A stretch of DNA of 34,188 bases from a virus. The stretch spans positions 1 through 34,188 of the IMG/VR virus record IMGVR_UViG_3300035034_000050, one strand, 5' to 3'. The translations under genes and the position numbers were made by a program. Position 1 is the stretch's first letter; every line of letters starts with the position of its first letter. The notes below the pieces were generated by a model. It made no database searches and was not told the origin of the DNA. It saw nothing but the letters and a program-made list of their open reading frames with translations. Below, one piece after another: positions 6,572 through 15,506 of this stretch.

Positions 6572-8686
6572 ATGACCGATCTGATCCGACTCGACTTTGA
6601 AACTTACAGCGATCTCGATCTCCGGGAAGTGGCATCCAGTCGATATTCCAGACATGGCAGCACCGAGGTCCTGATGGGGGCCTACGAGTTCAACGACAAC
6701 GGCCGGGTCGACCAGTGGGACGCAGCCGGGGGCCAGCCTATCCCGAAGATCGTCGCCGAAGCCCTCGTCGACCCCGAGTGTGAAAAATGGGCTTGGAACG
6801 CCTCGTTCGAGATTCAGATCACGCTCAACACTTTGAAAATTCCGACGGTGATCGAGCAGTGGAAAGACTCCATGATCCTCGCGGCGTCTTGCTCGCTGCC
6901 TATGGGGCTGGACAAGGCCGGGCCGATCATCAACCTCGACGACGAACACCTGAAGGACGAGGACGGCAAGCGCCTGATGCGCAAGTTCTCCATCCGCAAG
7001 AAGTCCCAGCGCAAAGCGACCAAGGGGCAACTGCTCCGCACCTACTGGTATGACGACGTTGAGGACTACGAAAAATACCTGACCTACAACCGTCGCGATG
7101 TGAAGTCCGAGGGCGCGATTGCGCGCCGCCTGATGCAGTTCAATTCGATGTCCGAGGAAGAATGGGCCATGTGGCACATGGACCAACGGATCAATCAGGC
7201 CGGGCTGCCGATCAACATGCAGATGGTGGCAAACGCCTCCAAGGTCTACCACGAGGTCATGGCGATCCAGCAGGCCCGGATGAACGAGGTCTCCGGCTTG
7301 GAGAACGCCTCGTCTACGGCACAACTGAAGCCGTGGCTTCAAGACCACGGATACATGTTCGACGACTGCCAAAAGGGCCACATCAAGACGGCCAGAGCCT
7401 ACTTCGACGAGAAGCCGGACCATTGGGGAGACGAGCAGTGGGACGAGTATCGCGCGAACGACGCGCTGAAGGAAGTTCTGGACCTGCGCCTCGAAACCTC
7501 GCGCTCGTCGATCAAGAAGTTCGACTCCCTGTTGAACGCAACTGATAGCGACGGGATGCTCCGCAACGTGCTTCAGTTCTGCGGAGCGCAGCGGACATGG
7601 CGGTGGGCTGGCCGAGTCTTCCAGCCGCAGAACCTCCCTCGCCCGGAGAATCGGTTCGAGAGCAACATCTACATCCACGCGAAGCAGGTAGAGCATCTGG
7701 ATTGGGAGGCTCTGCAACTGGTCTACGGGAATGTCTTCGACCTTTTGGCGTCCACGATTCGCCCGGCGGCGCAAGCCCCCGAGGGCATGTTGCTGATCGA
7801 CGCCGACCTCAACGCAATCGAGAACCGCGTCCTTGGGTGGATGTCGGGCTGCACGAAGATTTTGGACGTGTTCAAGAACAAGCGCGACCCCTACATCGAC
7901 TTCGCGACCTACCTCTACGACATGCCCTACGACGCGCTCTGGTATGAGTATAAGACGCAGGGGAACGGGGCCAAGCGGACCATCGCGAAGCCGGGCGTTC
8001 TGGGCTGCGGCTATATGTTGGGCGCGGGCGAGAAGAAGGTCAACCGCCAGACGGGCGAGATCGAAGCCACGGGCCTTCTGGGCTACGCTTGGGACATGGG
8101 AGTGAAGCACTTTACCCCGGAGCAATCCAAGCTGTCGGTGGACACCTTCCGGCGCGAGTTTCACGAGGTCAAGACCTACTGGTATGGGATCGAGCGCGCG
8201 GCCAAGAAGTGCATCAAGACGGGCCGCCCGGCCAGCTACGGCGAGGGCTATGCCAAGATCACGTTCGACCGCCTCGGGCCTTTCCTGCGGATGATCCTGC
8301 CATCGGGCCGGGCGCTGCACTACGTTCGTCCGCGCGTCGAGATGGTGAAGGCCCCTTGGGGCGACATGAAAGAGACGATCACCTACGAGGGCCTGAACGA
8401 CCGCAAGCAGTGGGTTCGCATGACGACACATCCGGGTAAGCTGACGGAGAACGCCGACCAAGCGATCTCGCGCGATCTTCTGGCCCACGGCATTATGCTT
8501 TCGATGAACGCGGGTCTCGACGTGCGCCTGCATGTCCATGACCAAATTATCGGGCTGTCGATGGAGGACAAAGCCGAGGAAGAATTGGCGATCTTGATCG
8601 AGTGCATGGAGACCCCGCCCCCGTGGGGACCGGACATTCCGCTCGGCTCTGCCGGGTTCATCTCCCCCGTGTTTATGAAGGACTGA
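6572..8686 (+). CDS. Family A DNA polymerase (phage type) with 3'-5' exonuclease
   Basis: A 704-residue polymerase. The N-terminus has the exonuclease DxE pair (D8, E10 in RLDFETYSDLDL). Polymerase motif A is DADLNAIENR with D412 as the likely metal ligand. Motif B is R469-x3-K473-x7-Y481. Motif C is HVHDQ (H656, D657, Q658). The usual residue after the motif C Asp is Glu; here it is Gln. It is the replicative polymerase of the module. GAGG lies 4 nt upstream of the ATG. The strong hairpin at 6526-6547 lies between it and the SSB gene. There is no sign of the 5' nuclease domain, as expected for phage enzymes. Confidence 0.93.
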   Translation: MTDLIRLDFETYSDLDLREVASSRYSRHGSTEVLMGAYEFNDNGRVDQWDAAGGQPIPKIVAEALVDPECEKWAWNASFEIQITLNTLKIPTVIEQWKDSMILAASCSLPMGLDKAGPIINLDDEHLKDEDGKRLMRKFSIRKKSQRKATKGQLLRTYWYDDVEDYEKYLTYNRRDVKSEGAIARRLMQFNSMSEEEWAMWHMDQRINQAGLPINMQMVANASKVYHEVMAIQQARMNEVSGLENASSTAQLKPWLQDHGYMFDDCQKGHIKTARAYFDEKPDHWGDEQWDEYRANDALKEVLDLRLETSRSSIKKFDSLLNATDSDGMLRNVLQFCGAQRTWRWAGRVFQPQNLPRPENRFESNIYIHAKQVEHLDWEALQLVYGNVFDLLASTIRPAAQAPEGMLLIDADLNAIENRVLGWMSGCTKILDVFKNKRDPYIDFATYLYDMPYDALWYEYKTQGNGAKRTIAKPGVLGCGYMLGAGEKKVNRQTGEIEATGLLGYAWDMGVKHFTPEQSKLSVDTFRREFHEVKTYWYGIERAAKKCIKTGRPASYGEGYAKITFDRLGPFLRMILPSGRALHYVRPRVEMVKAPWGDMKETITYEGLNDRKQWVRMTTHPGKLTENADQAISRDLLAHGIMLSMNAGLDVRLHVHDQIIGLSMEDKAEEELAILIECMETPPPWGPDIPLGSAGFISPVFMKD

Positions 8687-8689
8687 TAC

Positions 8690-8875
8690 ATGCTGACCAA
8701 ACCTACGCCCCCGAACCCAGAACTGGACGCCCTGATCGCGAAAGCCAAGGCGGCTCCGCCCATGACGGAAGACGAGATTGAAGCCCAGAAGGCGTCGTTC
8801 GTGCGCGGCATGATGGCCCGCTGCGAGCATGGCGTTCTCGACTTTGAGCAATGCCCTAAGTGCCGGGGCTGGTGA
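8690..8875 (+). CDS. Small zinc-knuckle protein
   Basis: A 61-residue protein starting 3 nt after the polymerase stop. The C-terminal half holds a likely zinc site, C45-x-H47 and C55-x2-C58, in CEHGVLDFEQCPKC. The first half is a helix with the pattern TEDEIEAQKASFVRG, which I recall from small proteins in similar phage replication modules. No enzymatic function can be assigned. It is translationally coupled to the next gene, whose ATG overlaps this stop by one base. Confidence 0.75.
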   Translation: MLTKPTPPNPELDALIAKAKAAPPMTEDEIEAQKASFVRGMMARCEHGVLDFEQCPKCRGW

Positions 8876-9201
8876 TGGCGAAGCAGTTTGAGATCGACGA
8901 AGACTATGTGGAACTGAATGTCGTCGACATCGCAGAGCGGCATGGCCGTTTTGTCCGCAAGGTCAACTGGCAGGGACGCCGCAACGCGCCGGATCGGGTC
9001 TTTGCCCACGAGACCTACGACCGGGACATCTGGATCGAGTTCAAGGCACCGGGGGAGGCCCCACGCTCCGGGCAGCGCCTCGAACATGACAAGATGCGCA
9101 AGGCCGGGATGACGGTCTACGTCTGCGACCGGATCGACGACGCCTGCCGGGTCCTCGGGCTTCCTGTGCCGCGCATGACGCCGGAGGGTAGGCTGATATG
9201 A
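8875..9201 (+). CDS. VRR-NUC domain nuclease
   Basis: A 108-residue single-domain protein of the VRR-NUC group within the PD-(D/E)XK nucleases. The core is GRRNAPDR (D40), then IWIEFKAPG (E55, K57) and a downstream GQRLEH (Q67), followed by a helix and a VYVCD strand. Stand-alone VRR-NUC proteins next to SNF2 helicases are common in phages and probably cut branched or flap DNA. The ATG at 8875 overlaps the previous stop by one base. An upstream GTG at 8860 would add five residues inside the previous gene and is less likely. The stop overlaps the helicase start by 4 bases (ATGA). Confidence 0.88.
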   Translation: MAKQFEIDEDYVELNVVDIAERHGRFVRKVNWQGRRNAPDRVFAHETYDRDIWIEFKAPGEAPRSGQRLEHDKMRKAGMTVYVCDRIDDACRVLGLPVPRMTPEGRLI

Positions 9202-10748
9202 GCCGCAAACCCAAGATCATACTGCCCAAGCACCTGACGGACATCGAGTCAGTCGAACTGCTCTACGGCCCACCCGGCAGGCTTCTCCGATACGACGACT
9301 TCCGGGGATACCAGCGGTGGATGTCGAGCAAGATGCTTGAACAGGATTGCTACATGGCCGCCGAGATGGGGCTTGGGAAGACCGGATCGAGCCTGTTCGC
9401 ACTGCATGAGGGCATCCGTCAGGGGGTCTTTCGGAGGCCCCTGATCGTGGCTCCGCTCCGGGTCGCGGAATACACATGGCCGGAAGAAATCGCGACATGG
9501 GACTTTGCCCGCAGCATGACGTTCCGGGTCGTCACCGGGAACGCGCAAGAACGCATGGCCTCGCTACGGTATAGCCCGGCGCAGGTCACGATCATCAACA
9601 GGGAAAACCTGCGCTGGCTGCACGAGGTTTTCGAGGGCAAGGGGTGGCCGTTCGACTGTCTGGTCTACGACGAAGCCTCGCGCCTGAAGAAAGGCATGAA
9701 GCGTGTCACCCAGAGCAAAGAACAGCGCAAGAAGGGCATCAAGCCCGGGCTGACAGAACTCGGGGTCATCCACTCGCACAAGCGGTCATGGAACCGGGTG
9801 ATCGAACTCTCGGGGACGCCATCGCCAAACGGGCTGGTAGACCTCTGGGGGCCGATCTCGGTGATCGACGACGGACACAGGCTCGGGTCTTCTATGACGG
9901 CCTACAAGAACCGCTGGTTCATCGAGAGCAAGTATTCCTATGGGATCGAAGCCCGCCCCCACGCGGAAGCCGAGATCATGGGCAAGATCGACGACCTGTT
10001 TTTCAGTCTCCGGGAAGAAGACTATCTCGACCTGCCCCCGATGATCGAGCGCGATCATGTTGTCCATCTGCCGGAGAAGGCGATGAAGGTCTACCGGGAG
10101 TTCGAGCGCGAGATGGCTGTCGAGGTCGTCAATGGCGCGGGGGACAAAGAGATCGTCGAGGCGGTCAACAACGGCGTCCTGACCGGGAAGCTGCTTCAGA
10201 TCGCGAATGGCTCCATGTATCTCGGGGACAAGTTCGACGTAGAGACGGGCGGCAAGCTGCCCAAGGAGTCGGTGAAGCTGCATACGGAGAAGCTGGACGC
10301 GCTGGAATCCATCATGGAGGAAGCCGCTGGTCGTCCAGTTTTAGTTGCCTATTCCTTCCAGTTCGATAAAGCTGCTATAAAGAAGCGGTTTCCCTACGTT
10401 CGGATTTTCGGGGAATCGCAATCGGATGTCCGGGACTGGAACGCCGGGAAGATCAGGATGCTCCTGACGCACCCAGCGAGCGCCGGACATGGGCTAAACT
10501 TCCAGCACGGCTCCAACATCGCCGTGTGGTTCGGACTTACTTGGTCATTGGAATTATATCGCCAATTTATCAAGAGGTTACACAGGTCCGGGCAGAAGGC
10601 CGACCGGGTTTTCCTACACAGGATCATCGCGGCGGGAACGGTAGACGCGAACGTCCTCGGGGTCTTGACGACCAAGGGCGCGACACAGGACCAGATCACG
10701 GACTGCGTTGGGGTCCGGCTGGACAACGTAATGAAGGTGGCGGCATGA
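9198..10748 (+). CDS. SNF2/DEAD-like DNA helicase (translocase)
   Basis: A 516-residue superfamily 2 ATPase. Motif I is AEMGLGKT (K61, T62), motif II is DEAS (D158), and motif VI is KRLHRSGQ (R460, R463). This is the compact phage SNF2-like layout without extra domains. It probably remodels replication or recombination intermediates together with the VRR-NUC nuclease, with which it is coupled by a 4-base overlap. The 3' part holds short patches of lower GC (around 10330-10395 and 10530-10590, with codons such as TTA and ATA) unlike the rest of the gene. The C-terminus overlaps the small terminase start by 4 bases. Confidence 0.9.
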   Translation: MSRKPKIILPKHLTDIESVELLYGPPGRLLRYDDFRGYQRWMSSKMLEQDCYMAAEMGLGKTGSSLFALHEGIRQGVFRRPLIVAPLRVAEYTWPEEIATWDFARSMTFRVVTGNAQERMASLRYSPAQVTIINRENLRWLHEVFEGKGWPFDCLVYDEASRLKKGMKRVTQSKEQRKKGIKPGLTELGVIHSHKRSWNRVIELSGTPSPNGLVDLWGPISVIDDGHRLGSSMTAYKNRWFIESKYSYGIEARPHAEAEIMGKIDDLFFSLREEDYLDLPPMIERDHVVHLPEKAMKVYREFEREMAVEVVNGAGDKEIVEAVNNGVLTGKLLQIANGSMYLGDKFDVETGGKLPKESVKLHTEKLDALESIMEEAAGRPVLVAYSFQFDKAAIKKRFPYVRIFGESQSDVRDWNAGKIRMLLTHPASAGHGLNFQHGSNIAVWFGLTWSLELYRQFIKRLHRSGQKADRVFLHRIIAAGTVDANVLGVLTTKGATQDQITDCVGVRLDNVMKVAA

Positions 10749-11470
10749 GTGACGTGAACGAAGCACTGGCGAGACACGCAGAGGGCCGTAGGCTCGCGAA
10801 GAAGGGCGGGCAGAACACGCCGAACGCCGAGATCGCTTCAGACGACGCTCTGGGCGGCGTGACCGTGGGCTGGCTGGCGTCGGTGTTTAAGATCGACCCC
10901 AAGGACGTGAAGCGCCGCCTCGCGGACTGTGCGCCCGTGAACCCCGGCAAGATGACCGGGCGGGGTATCCAAGGCCGCAAGTATGATCTGAAGGAAGCTG
11001 CGGCCTACCTGATTCCTCCGAAGATCAGCCACGCGGACTTCATGCGCTCGATCAAGAAGGGCGACCTGCCCCCGTCTATGCAGCAGACGTTTTGGGCTGC
11101 CAAACTGGCGGAGCAGAAGTGGCAGGAAAACGCGGGCGACCTGTGGCGCACGGTCAAGGTCCGGGAAGTCCTCGGGGACACATTCCAAACCCTGAAGTTC
11201 ACGATCCAGCTATGGCCGGATACGGTGCGCGGGGAGGCCGGGCTGTCCGAGGCGCAGCAGGAAATCCTCGTTCGCATGGGCGACAAGTTGCAGGGGGAAA
11301 TCTACGATACCCTCGTGCGGCAAATGCAGGAGCAGTCGTCCGGCCCACAATCAGATGAATACGAAGAAACAATCAGAGAAGCGGACATCCACGCGGGCTT
11401 CCGCGTCGAGAACACCGTGGTAGAGGCAGCAGATGAATATGATGACCCAGAAGCCGATGCACTCATCTAA
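10745..11470 (+). CDS. Terminase small subunit (Nu1-like)
   Basis: A 241-residue protein by position and content. An N-terminal winged-helix-like segment (GGVTVGWLASVFKIDPKDVKRRL, then GRKYDLKEAAAYL) resembles lambda Nu1-type small terminases. It is followed by a helical middle part and an acidic tail. It would recognise the packaging site and load the large subunit. The ATG at 10745 overlaps the helicase stop as ATGA. A longer frame open from 10526 lies inside the helicase gene and is rejected. The end, ADALI, belongs to the shared tail set. There is no intergenic gap in front for a lambda-like cos site. Confidence 0.8.
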   Translation: MSDVNEALARHAEGRRLAKKGGQNTPNAEIASDDALGGVTVGWLASVFKIDPKDVKRRLADCAPVNPGKMTGRGIQGRKYDLKEAAAYLIPPKISHADFMRSIKKGDLPPSMQQTFWAAKLAEQKWQENAGDLWRTVKVREVLGDTFQTLKFTIQLWPDTVRGEAGLSEAQQEILVRMGDKLQGEIYDTLVRQMQEQSSGPQSDEYEETIREADIHAGFRVENTVVEAADEYDDPEADALI

Positions 11471-13583
11471 CACGCTCGAAGCGATCATCGTCCAGTCTGC
11501 GGCTGCGGCGAGACCTCCCGAGCGGATGACGGTATCACAGGCTGCGGAGAGATACCGCGAGATCAACAGCCCCGGCTCCTACGTTGGCCCGTGGAAGAAC
11601 GACACGACGCCATACCTCGTCGAGCCGATGGACATCCTCACGTCGACCGAGTTCACAAGCATGGCCTTTGTTGGTCCGTCGCAGTGCGGCAAGACCGATA
11701 TGTTCTCCAACTGGCTCGCCTACGCGGTCAAGAATGACCCGGCGGATATGATGCTGGTCCAGACGGGCAAAGACACGGCCCGCGACTTCTCGATCCGCCG
11801 GGTCGACCGCCTGCACAGGCAGTCTCCGCTGATCGGGGAGATGCTGGTCGGCACCGCCGAGGACAACGTGTTCGATAAGCAATACACGTCCGGCATGATG
11901 CTCTCGTTGGGTTGGCCGTCGGTCAAAGTCCTGTCGGGCCGCCCGATCCCGCGCATGTGGATCACCGACTACGACCGTGGCGGGGCTTTCGAGGACGTGG
12001 ACGGCGAAGGCTCGGGTTTCGACTTGGCCCAAGCCCGGACGAACACCTATCGCCGCTTCGGTATGACCGTGGCAGAATCCTCCCCCGGCTTCGAGGTCGA
12101 GAACCCCAAGCACATCCTGAAGACCCGGCACGAGGCGATGCCCACGCCGGGGATTTTGGCGCTCTACAACAAGGGCGACCGTCGGCGCTGGTATTGGCGC
12201 TGCGTGAAGTGCGAGAACCCGTTTGAACCAGACTTCTCGCTCCTGCACTGGCCTGATTCGGAAGACCTCAAAGAGTGTTCCGAGAACGCCGTCTTGCGCT
12301 GCCCCCACTGCAATCAGATTTACGCGCACGACACAGGCACAGGGCATCCGTCCAAGCGCGAGATGAACATCGCCGGGCGTTGGGTCCGGGACGGCCAGCA
12401 TTGGATGCCCAACGGCGAGATGCACGGGGTTCCGACGCGCTCGGACATCGCTTCGTTCTGGCTTAAAGGCGTGGCCGCGACGTTCTCGACGTGGGATAAA
12501 TTGGTGTTCAAGCACCTGTCCGCCGAGCGGGAATACGAATCAACAGGCTCCGAGAAAGCGCTGAAGGCCACGGTAAACACCGACCAAGGGACGCCCTACA
12601 TCCCCAAGATGCTTTCTTCGGATCGCGCGCCGGAGACCCTGAAGGCACGGGCCAAGGATTACGGCCACCGCACGGTTCCGCCGGGTGTTCGGTTTATGAC
12701 CGCAGCAATCGACGTGCAAAAGAACCGCTTCGTGGTGCAGGTCACAGGCGTCTACTCCAACAGTGACCGGATCGTCATCGACCGTTTCGACATCCGCAAG
12801 TCCAAGCGGCTCGACCCCGACGGCGAGCGGTATTGGATCAACCCCGGCTCCCATGCGGAGGACTGGAAGCTGCTCGGCGAGGAAGTCCTCGGCAAGACCT
12901 ACCCTCTCGGCGATGGCTCTGGCCGGATGATGGGGATCAGGTTCACGGTATGCGACTCCGGTGGTAAAGCTGGTGTGACATCAAACGCTTACGACTATGT
13001 TCGTTGGCTCCGCCACGGGGAAACCGACGACATCGACACCAGCAATGAGCAAGGCGAATACGAGTGGTTTTCTGAATACGCAGGCCGTTTCCTGCTCTTG
13101 AAAGGGGCCTCGTCTCGCACGGCCCCACGGGTCAACGTCACGTTCCCGGACTCCCAACGCAAGGATCGCATGGCCGGGGCGCGCGGTGAAATCCCTGTGA
13201 TGTTCATCAACACGCACGACATCAAGGATTCTCTTAACAATATGCTGGATCGCCTCGATCCCGGCGGGCGTTGGATGTTCCCGAATTGGCTGTCGGATGA
13301 CTTCTATATCGAGATGACCGTAGAGGTCAAAGACGCCTCTAAGGGGTGGATCAACCCGCTCCGGCACCGGAACGAAAGCTGGGACCTCATGGCCTACCAC
13401 TTGGCGACATGCCTGTTGCCCCAGATCGCTTTTGACCATATCAAGTGGGATGACCCGCCGGGCTGGGCCGAGGAATGGGACCTGAACGATATGGTCTACG
13501 ATCCTCGGGAGAAGTCCAAACCGTTCGACTCTGAAAAGAAGTCGAGTTATGGTCTATCAAAATTGGCAGAAAATTTAGCGTGA
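11433..13583 (+). CDS. Terminase large subunit (lambda GpA family)
   Basis: A 716-residue packaging motor/nuclease. Walker A is GPSQCGKT (residues 81-88, K87). The ATPase domain continues to ITDYDR. A zinc ribbon follows with C257-x2-C260 and C290-x2-C293. The nuclease domain begins with the AAIDVQ strand (D427). These are features of the lambda gpA family, which usually makes cohesive ends. The start overlaps the small terminase by 38 bp; GAGG sits 6 nt before this ATG, which favours it over ATGs at 11439 and 11442. The last codons are AT-richer than the gene average. Confidence 0.93.
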   Translation: MNMMTQKPMHSSNTLEAIIVQSAAAARPPERMTVSQAAERYREINSPGSYVGPWKNDTTPYLVEPMDILTSTEFTSMAFVGPSQCGKTDMFSNWLAYAVKNDPADMMLVQTGKDTARDFSIRRVDRLHRQSPLIGEMLVGTAEDNVFDKQYTSGMMLSLGWPSVKVLSGRPIPRMWITDYDRGGAFEDVDGEGSGFDLAQARTNTYRRFGMTVAESSPGFEVENPKHILKTRHEAMPTPGILALYNKGDRRRWYWRCVKCENPFEPDFSLLHWPDSEDLKECSENAVLRCPHCNQIYAHDTGTGHPSKREMNIAGRWVRDGQHWMPNGEMHGVPTRSDIASFWLKGVAATFSTWDKLVFKHLSAEREYESTGSEKALKATVNTDQGTPYIPKMLSSDRAPETLKARAKDYGHRTVPPGVRFMTAAIDVQKNRFVVQVTGVYSNSDRIVIDRFDIRKSKRLDPDGERYWINPGSHAEDWKLLGEEVLGKTYPLGDGSGRMMGIRFTVCDSGGKAGVTSNAYDYVRWLRHGETDDIDTSNEQGEYEWFSEYAGRFLLLKGASSRTAPRVNVTFPDSQRKDRMAGARGEIPVMFINTHDIKDSLNNMLDRLDPGGRWMFPNWLSDDFYIEMTVEVKDASKGWINPLRHRNESWDLMAYHLATCLLPQIAFDHIKWDDPPGWAEEWDLNDMVYDPREKSKPFDSEKKSSYGLSKLAENLA

Positions 13584-13819
13584 GTATCATGGCCCTGACA
13601 GAAGATGAAAAGACCCTAATGACCTCGCGCCTGACTGACGCAGAGAACGCCTACCACCTGATTATGACCGGACAACAAGCCAAGGTCTATGTGGATCAGA
13701 ACGGCGAGCGCGTCGAGTATCAGGCGGGCAGTGTGGATCGTCTTCGGGCCTACATCCAGCAAATGAAACTGGCCCTCGGCAAAGTGTCGATCTCGGGTCC
13801 CATGAAGGTCTGGTTTTGA
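13580..13819 (+). CDS. gpW-like head-tail connector protein
   Basis: A 79-residue protein between large terminase and portal, exactly where lambda places gpW. Its sequence has the gpW pattern: an N-terminal helix (RLTDAENAYHLIMTG), a short beta hairpin with QNGERVEYQAG, then a helix (VDRLRAYIQQMKLAL). gpW joins the DNA-filled head to the tail. GTG at 13580 overlaps the terminase stop (GTGA); ATG at 13589 is an alternative that removes three residues. Confidence 0.85.
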   Translation: MSIMALTEDEKTLMTSRLTDAENAYHLIMTGQQAKVYVDQNGERVEYQAGSVDRLRAYIQQMKLALGKVSISGPMKVWF

Positions 13820-13820
13820 T

Positions 13821-15506
13821 ATGAAAGCTACTGTAATTGACCCAAACGAACTGGCCGAGATCGACGCACTGGTCGGGACCCCGCAGCGCGACATGGCCTT
13901 TGGCGGCGCATATGACGGCGCGGCGCGCTTCGACAAGGGCATCGCTTCATGGTCTCCGCCCCTGCAATCTGCGGACGCGGACCTGCTCCCGGTCAAGGGG
14001 CTGGTGGACTCACGGGCGCGCGACGTGGGCCGCAATGACGCCTATGTCCAAGGCGGAGCCACAATCCACAAAGACGGCATCGTTGGGGCCATGTATGCCC
14101 TCAACTCCAAGCCCAACACGGAAGCCCTCGGGCTGGACGAAGATTGGGCGACCGAGTTTCAGAAAGAAGTTGAAGCCCTGTTTACGATCTGGGCAGAGTC
14201 CCCGCGCAAGTGGGTCGACGCTTCCGGCCAGAACACCTTCACGAGCCTGATCCGGCTGACCGTCGGGGTCTACACCTTCGCGGGGGAATCACTCGCTACG
14301 GTGGAATGGATCAACGAGAAGGGCCGGGACTTCAAGACGGCGATCCAGATGATCGACACGGATCGCCTGACGCAGCCTGACTCCGCGATGGCGAACCCGC
14401 TCGTCCGAGGCGGCATCAAACACAACACGCGCGGCAAGCACCTGTCGTATTTCATCCGGGTCGACCATCCCAGCGACTACCGGGTGCTCATGCTGTCGAC
14501 CACGGCGTATAATTCTTACAAAGAGGTCAAGGCCGAGAAGCCTTGGGGTCGCAAGCAGGTCATCTACATCCGCGAGCAAATGCGCGTGGACCAGACCCGT
14601 GCGGTCTCGGACATCGTGTCGGCCCTGAAGGAAATCCACATCACCCAGAAGTTCCGGGATGTGACGCTTCAGAACGCCGTGGTGAACGCGATGTATGCTG
14701 CGTCCATCGAGTCGGACCTGCCCCCGGAAGCTGTCTACCAGCAACTCGGCTCCGGCAATGCCGGCCAGTCGGTTGCAGATTACGCAGAGAAGTATCTGGG
14801 CGCAGTCAGCGAATACGTTGGCTCGTCCAAGCACATGAAAATGGACGGCGTGAGAGTGCCGCACATGTTTCCCGGAACTAAGTTCAAGCTGCACCCTGCC
14901 GGAAACCCCGGTGGCGTGGGCCAAGAGTTTGAGACCGGGCTGCTTCGCTACATCGCGTCGTCCCTGAACATCTCCTACGAGGAACTGGCTCGGGACTTCA
15001 CCAAGACCAACTATTCGTCCGCCCGTGCGGCGATGGCCTCGACGTGGCGGTTCATGCAGAGCCGGAAGAAACTGGTCGCCGATGAGATGGCGAACGCGAT
15101 CTTCCGTCTGTGGCTGGAAGAAGCGATCAACGCCAATCGTTTGAAGTCCTTCCCAGCAACGATGGCCGGGATGCTCTACACCAACGGCGGACTGAACATG
15201 ATGTTCGACGCCCTGTGCGCCGGGGAGTGGATCGGGGCTGCTCGCGGCCAGATCGACGAACTCAAAGAGACACAGGCTGCCGTTCTGCGGATCAAGTATG
15301 GCTTGTCCACTCACGAGGACGAACTGGCCCGTCTTGGCAAGGACTACCGCAAGGTGTATGCCCAACTCGAACGCGAGGCCAAAGAGCGGGACGACCGCAA
15401 CATCGAACTGTTCGAGGACAATTCGGTAAACGCAGCCTCCGGCACGACTCGCGAAGTCGACGCGGAAGATGAAGGGACCAAAGACGATGACACAAATGCA
15501 GAGTAA
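13821..15506 (+). CDS. Portal protein (lambda gpB family)
   Basis: A 561-residue portal protein starting 1 nt after the connector gene. Its length and segments (VDSRARDVGRNDAYVQGGATIHKD near residue 60, RVDHPSDYRVL in the middle, and LNISYEELARDFTKTNYSSAR around 380) fit the lambda gpB portal family. It forms the dodecameric vertex through which DNA is packaged. The C-terminal 50 residues are acidic and poorly structured. It overlaps the protease gene downstream by 20 bp. Confidence 0.92.
   Translation: MKATVIDPNELAEIDALVGTPQRDMAFGGAYDGAARFDKGIASWSPPLQSADADLLPVKGLVDSRARDVGRNDAYVQGGATIHKDGIVGAMYALNSKPNTEALGLDEDWATEFQKEVEALFTIWAESPRKWVDASGQNTFTSLIRLTVGVYTFAGESLATVEWINEKGRDFKTAIQMIDTDRLTQPDSAMANPLVRGGIKHNTRGKHLSYFIRVDHPSDYRVLMLSTTAYNSYKEVKAEKPWGRKQVIYIREQMRVDQTRAVSDIVSALKEIHITQKFRDVTLQNAVVNAMYAASIESDLPPEAVYQQLGSGNAGQSVADYAEKYLGAVSEYVGSSKHMKMDGVRVPHMFPGTKFKLHPAGNPGGVGQEFETGLLRYIASSLNISYEELARDFTKTNYSSARAAMASTWRFMQSRKKLVADEMANAIFRLWLEEAINANRLKSFPATMAGMLYTNGGLNMMFDALCAGEWIGAARGQIDELKETQAAVLRIKYGLSTHEDELARLGKDYRKVYAQLEREAKERDDRNIELFEDNSVNAASGTTREVDAEDEGTKDDDTNAE

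Noticed and set aside
6554-8851. 765-codon open frame on the minus strand opposite the polymerase
   Set aside because: It mirrors the codon bias of the polymerase gene, has no recognisable domain, and its translation is rich in Arg/Val/His/Leu as expected for an antisense shadow.
10526-10744. Upstream extension of the small terminase frame
   Set aside because: It lies inside the helicase gene; the ATG at 10745 with ATGA coupling is the natural start.
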